From Ruminococcus sp. UBA946 (lineage in GTDB: Bacteria > Bacillota > Clostridia > Oscillospirales > Ruminococcaceae), in NCBI GenBank assembly GCA_002293295.1, contig DBCY01000199.1:1-6144 (forward strand): a DNA stretch of 6,144 bases. Reading direction: 5' to 3'. Position numbers and translations under genes: made by a program. The notes under the pieces were generated by a model. It was not told the origin of the DNA and did no database searches. It worked only from the letters and a program-made list of their open reading frames with translations. Positions 4,521 to 6,144 of this stretch are shown in pieces (positions within the stretch are counted from its first letter, which is position 1; the number at the start of each line of letters is the position of its first letter).

Positions 4521-5903
4521 TTAAAATAATCTAGCTGCAGGCAATTCTCTTGACCCAAGATTCTGTTCAAATTTACATCGGGTACATTTTTCTATCTTTA
4601 TTTCCCTACGGTCATCTGCTATATATGATACTTCATAAGTTATTATCTCAAAATTATGGTTTTCTGCATTACAATTGTTGCATATACAGGTAATAGGGAT
4701 GTTGTTTTGAGGAAAATTTTCTGACGAACAGGATTTACATAAATATCCATCTAATAGTCTTGCGATATCGTTCTTAATTTCCTTGCTTTCTGGTAGCCGT
4801 AAAATATAAAAAAGCATATCTTTATTTTTTATTTTCTCTAATGCCACATGATAATTTTCTTTATCGTTTAAAACGATTTCTGCAAGAACCGCTTCATTAG
4901 TTAGCTTTTTTATAGCAACTTCGCGTACGGAAGTCTCTTTGTCTGTTTGTGCAATAACAGTAAGTAAAGATTCATCGTTTAAATTATTTATAGCAGCTTT
5001 ACGAACGGAAGTCTCCTTGTCAGTTTGTGCAATAATCGAAAGTACAGATTCATCGGTTAGATTTTTTATAGCTGCTTCGCGCACATAAGGCTTCTTATCT
5101 GTTTGTGCAATAATTGCTAGTACAGATTCATCGGTTAACTTTTTAACTGCAGCTTCACGCATAAAAGCTTCATCATGATTCCTTGCAATATTTGTAATTA
5201 AAGATATATCTGTCAGTCTATCCAATGCATTAATTCGTATTTTACGATTAATATTACTATTTATTAATTCAACAATAAGGTTTTGGTCTGTTAAGCATTT
5301 TATTTCATCTGTACCGTAATAATATTTATCACTTATCGCTTTCGCTTTTAGAATATTAAATATAGTATATTGGTCTTTAAGAGTACATACAGCTGTGTTC
5401 CAAACGGAACCTATTTTTTCGCACTGAGCAATATGCTCTATCATAGATTGGTCAGTAATTAACTTGATTGCTGCACACCGAATATCCGGGTTATTATTAT
5501 GGTTTTGTGCTATTTCAGTTAAAATAGTTTGGTCGGTTATTTGTTCAGCGGCACATACATCAAAATAAGCTTTTATTTCACCAAGTTTTCCAGCATCTAA
5601 ATGCTCTTCAGTTCCGTTAACTATAGCAAGAAGCGTTGTTTGGTCAGTAATTTTGCTAATTAAATTCATTCTTTGTTTTCTTGCTGCATTTCTCAAAGGT
5701 ACTGATCCGTTCAATGACAGCAATTTTAACGCGTCTAAATCATTGGAGCCGTTAATTGTTTCTATGGATATTCCTCCATATCCAGAGTGAAAGGATATCA
5801 AATACTCCCTATTCAATTCACCGCATCTTTTGCATCGAAAGTTATAAGGTTTGTTATATTCATTTTTAAAATTATGACCGAAAATCTTACAAATACTTCC
5901 CAT
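4521..5903 (-). CDS. HEAT-like repeat protein with N- and C-terminal zinc-binding cysteine motifs
   Basis: This is a 460-residue soluble protein of unknown function, with no signal peptide or membrane segment. Residues 5-27 carry C-x4-H (C5, H10) and CxxC (C24, C27), resembling the small DUF1660-type zinc motif. About ten HEAT-like helical repeats follow, beginning near residues 85, 122, 149, 175, 204, 230, 256, 282, 308 and 334; the last six are in exact 26-residue register. The unit pattern is LTDESVLAIIAQTDK followed by VREAAIK. The C-terminal part has C389/C392, C406/C408/C411, H416 and C440/C443, suggesting one or two more zinc ribbons. Such solenoids normally bind proteins. The start is ATG 5903, supported by AAGGTG (5914-5909); an in-frame TTG one codon earlier is closer to that site and less likely. 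It is monocistronic, convergent to pot and more AT-rich than the pot genes, so it is probably an independent accessory gene. Confidence 0.85.
   Translation of the reverse strand: MGSICKIFGHNFKNEYNKPYNFRCKRCGELNREYLISFHSGYGGISIETINGSNDLDALKLLSLNGSVPLRNAARKQRMNLISKITDQTTLLAIVNGTEEHLDAGKLGEIKAYFDVCAAEQITDQTILTEIAQNHNNNPDIRCAAIKLITDQSMIEHIAQCEKIGSVWNTAVCTLKDQYTIFNILKAKAISDKYYYGTDEIKCLTDQNLIVELINSNINRKIRINALDRLTDISLITNIARNHDEAFMREAAVKKLTDESVLAIIAQTDKKPYVREAAIKNLTDESVLSIIAQTDKETSVRKAAINNLNDESLLTVIAQTDKETSVREVAIKKLTNEAVLAEIVLNDKENYHVALEKIKNKDMLFYILRLPESKEIKNDIARLLDGYLCKSCSSENFPQNNIPITCICNNCNAENHNFEIITYEVSYIADDRREIKIEKCTRCKFEQNLGSRELPAARLF
4827..5294 (-). repeat. Six in-register 78-bp tandem coding repeats
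   Basis: Each 78-bp unit encodes one 26-residue HEAT-like repeat: 5294-5217, 5216-5139, 5138-5061, 5060-4983, 4982-4905 and 4904-4827. Units 3 to 5 are the most alike in protein (LTDESVL and IIAQTDK recur) and visibly alike in DNA, for example GTTTGTGCAATAA in three of them on the plus strand. This suggests relatively recent tandem duplication. Earlier repeats in the gene are diverged and vary in length. Confidence 0.8.
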
Positions 5904-5908
5904 CAAAA

Positions 5909-5914
5909 CACCTT
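5909..5914 (-). promoter_or_regulatory. Ribosome binding site deciding the repeat-protein start
   Basis: AAGGTG on the minus strand ends 5 bases before ATG 5903 and only 2 bases before the in-frame TTG 5906. Spacing favours the ATG. Confidence 0.6.
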
Positions 5915-6005
5915 ATTACTAAATATTTAATATTTAATATACTTTCGATCCATCAGCTTAATTCTATGTATTGAAAAATATGACATTCTTAAGTTTCATA
6001 GCATT

Positions 6006-6034
6006 ATTATATCATAAATATTATCTAGTGTCAA
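6006..6034 (-). promoter_or_regulatory. Near-perfect sigma-A promoter of the repeat-protein gene
   Basis: On the minus strand a perfect TTGACA (6034-6029) and a perfect TATAAT (6011-6006) are separated by the optimal 17 bases, with TG at 6014-6013 making an extended -10. Transcription should start near 5999, giving a leader of about 95 bases. Such a full-consensus promoter predicts strong basal expression unless a repressor acts on it. Confidence 0.8.
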
Positions 6035-6042
6035 TATACTCT

Positions 6043-6060
6043 ATCATTCAAATCATTCAA
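6043..6060. repeat. Tandem 9-bp repeat just upstream of the repeat-protein promoter
   Basis: ATCATTCAA occurs twice in direct tandem (6043-6051 and 6052-6060), at about -44 to -61 relative to the predicted start near 5999. The position suits an activator or UP-element-like site. In AT-rich DNA a short duplication by chance is also possible. Confidence 0.45.
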
Positions 6061-6144
6061 ATTATAAAGTAATAATTAGAGTGTGTTCACATTACCCGTT
6101 CCGAGTGTCTTATGATTGAATTTTTATCAGTCGTTGTTAAATTT

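Noticed and set aside
4827..5294. The regularly spaced 78-bp repeats as a possible CRISPR array
   Set aside because: The repeats are contiguous, diverged, in frame and encode a continuous helical repeat protein; there are no unique spacers between identical repeats.
6087..6143. Open minus-strand frame entering from the right edge and ending in TGA at 6087-6089
   Set aside because: Only 18 codons are visible (ending RHSERVM) with no recognisable motif. It could be the tail of a gene beyond the window, but chance is equally likely.
6112..6144. Plus-strand ATG at 6112 open to the window end (MIEFLSVVVKF)
   Set aside because: There is no Shine-Dalgarno sequence ahead of it and no clear promoter; eleven codons are not enough to support a gene.

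Overview
The window looks like a chromosome segment from a low-to-moderate GC Gram-positive bacterium, most likely a Clostridia member of the gut Oscillospirales/Ruminococcus type. The evidence is AT-rich intergenic DNA, strong AGGAGG-type ribosome binding sites, consensus sigma-A promoters with extended -10 boxes, a lipoprotein-type binding protein, and ITDQ-type HEAT-like repeat proteins, which I associate with such genomes. This assignment is an inference from style and protein families, not a database match.

Region 1-316 has no supportable gene. It holds two inverted repeats (1-20 and 33-86), a likely minus-strand promoter (142-169) firing leftward out of the window, and the plus-strand promoter (216-245) of the pot operon, followed by a leader of about 65 bases with a small imperfect hairpin.

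Region 317-4357 is a complete potABCD polyamine (spermidine/putrescine) ABC importer operon on the plus strand: ATPase PotA, permeases PotB and PotC, and substrate-binding lipoprotein PotD. PotD captures polyamine outside the membrane, PotB/PotC form the channel and PotA drives transport. Two things depart from the textbook operon. First, an 87-base spacer between potB and potC holds a 26-codon reading frame with a very good ribosome binding site, and its stop overlaps the unusual TTG start of potC. Second, PotD carries an extra C-terminal membrane helix in addition to its N-terminal lipid anchor.

Region 4358-4520 is a convergent intergenic stretch with three inverted repeats: a 16-bp perfect terminator stem for the pot operon, an AT-rich 27-base palindrome, and a hairpin followed by a T run that suits termination of the opposite-strand gene.

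Region 4521-5903 (minus strand) encodes a 460-residue protein with an N-terminal C/H...CxxC zinc-binding motif, about ten HEAT-like repeats (six in strict 26-residue register) and a cysteine-rich C terminus. It has its own near-perfect promoter at 6006-6034, with a tandem 9-bp repeat just upstream. It is visibly more AT-rich than the pot genes and looks like an independent accessory gene of unknown function. The last 80 or so bases contain no supportable gene.
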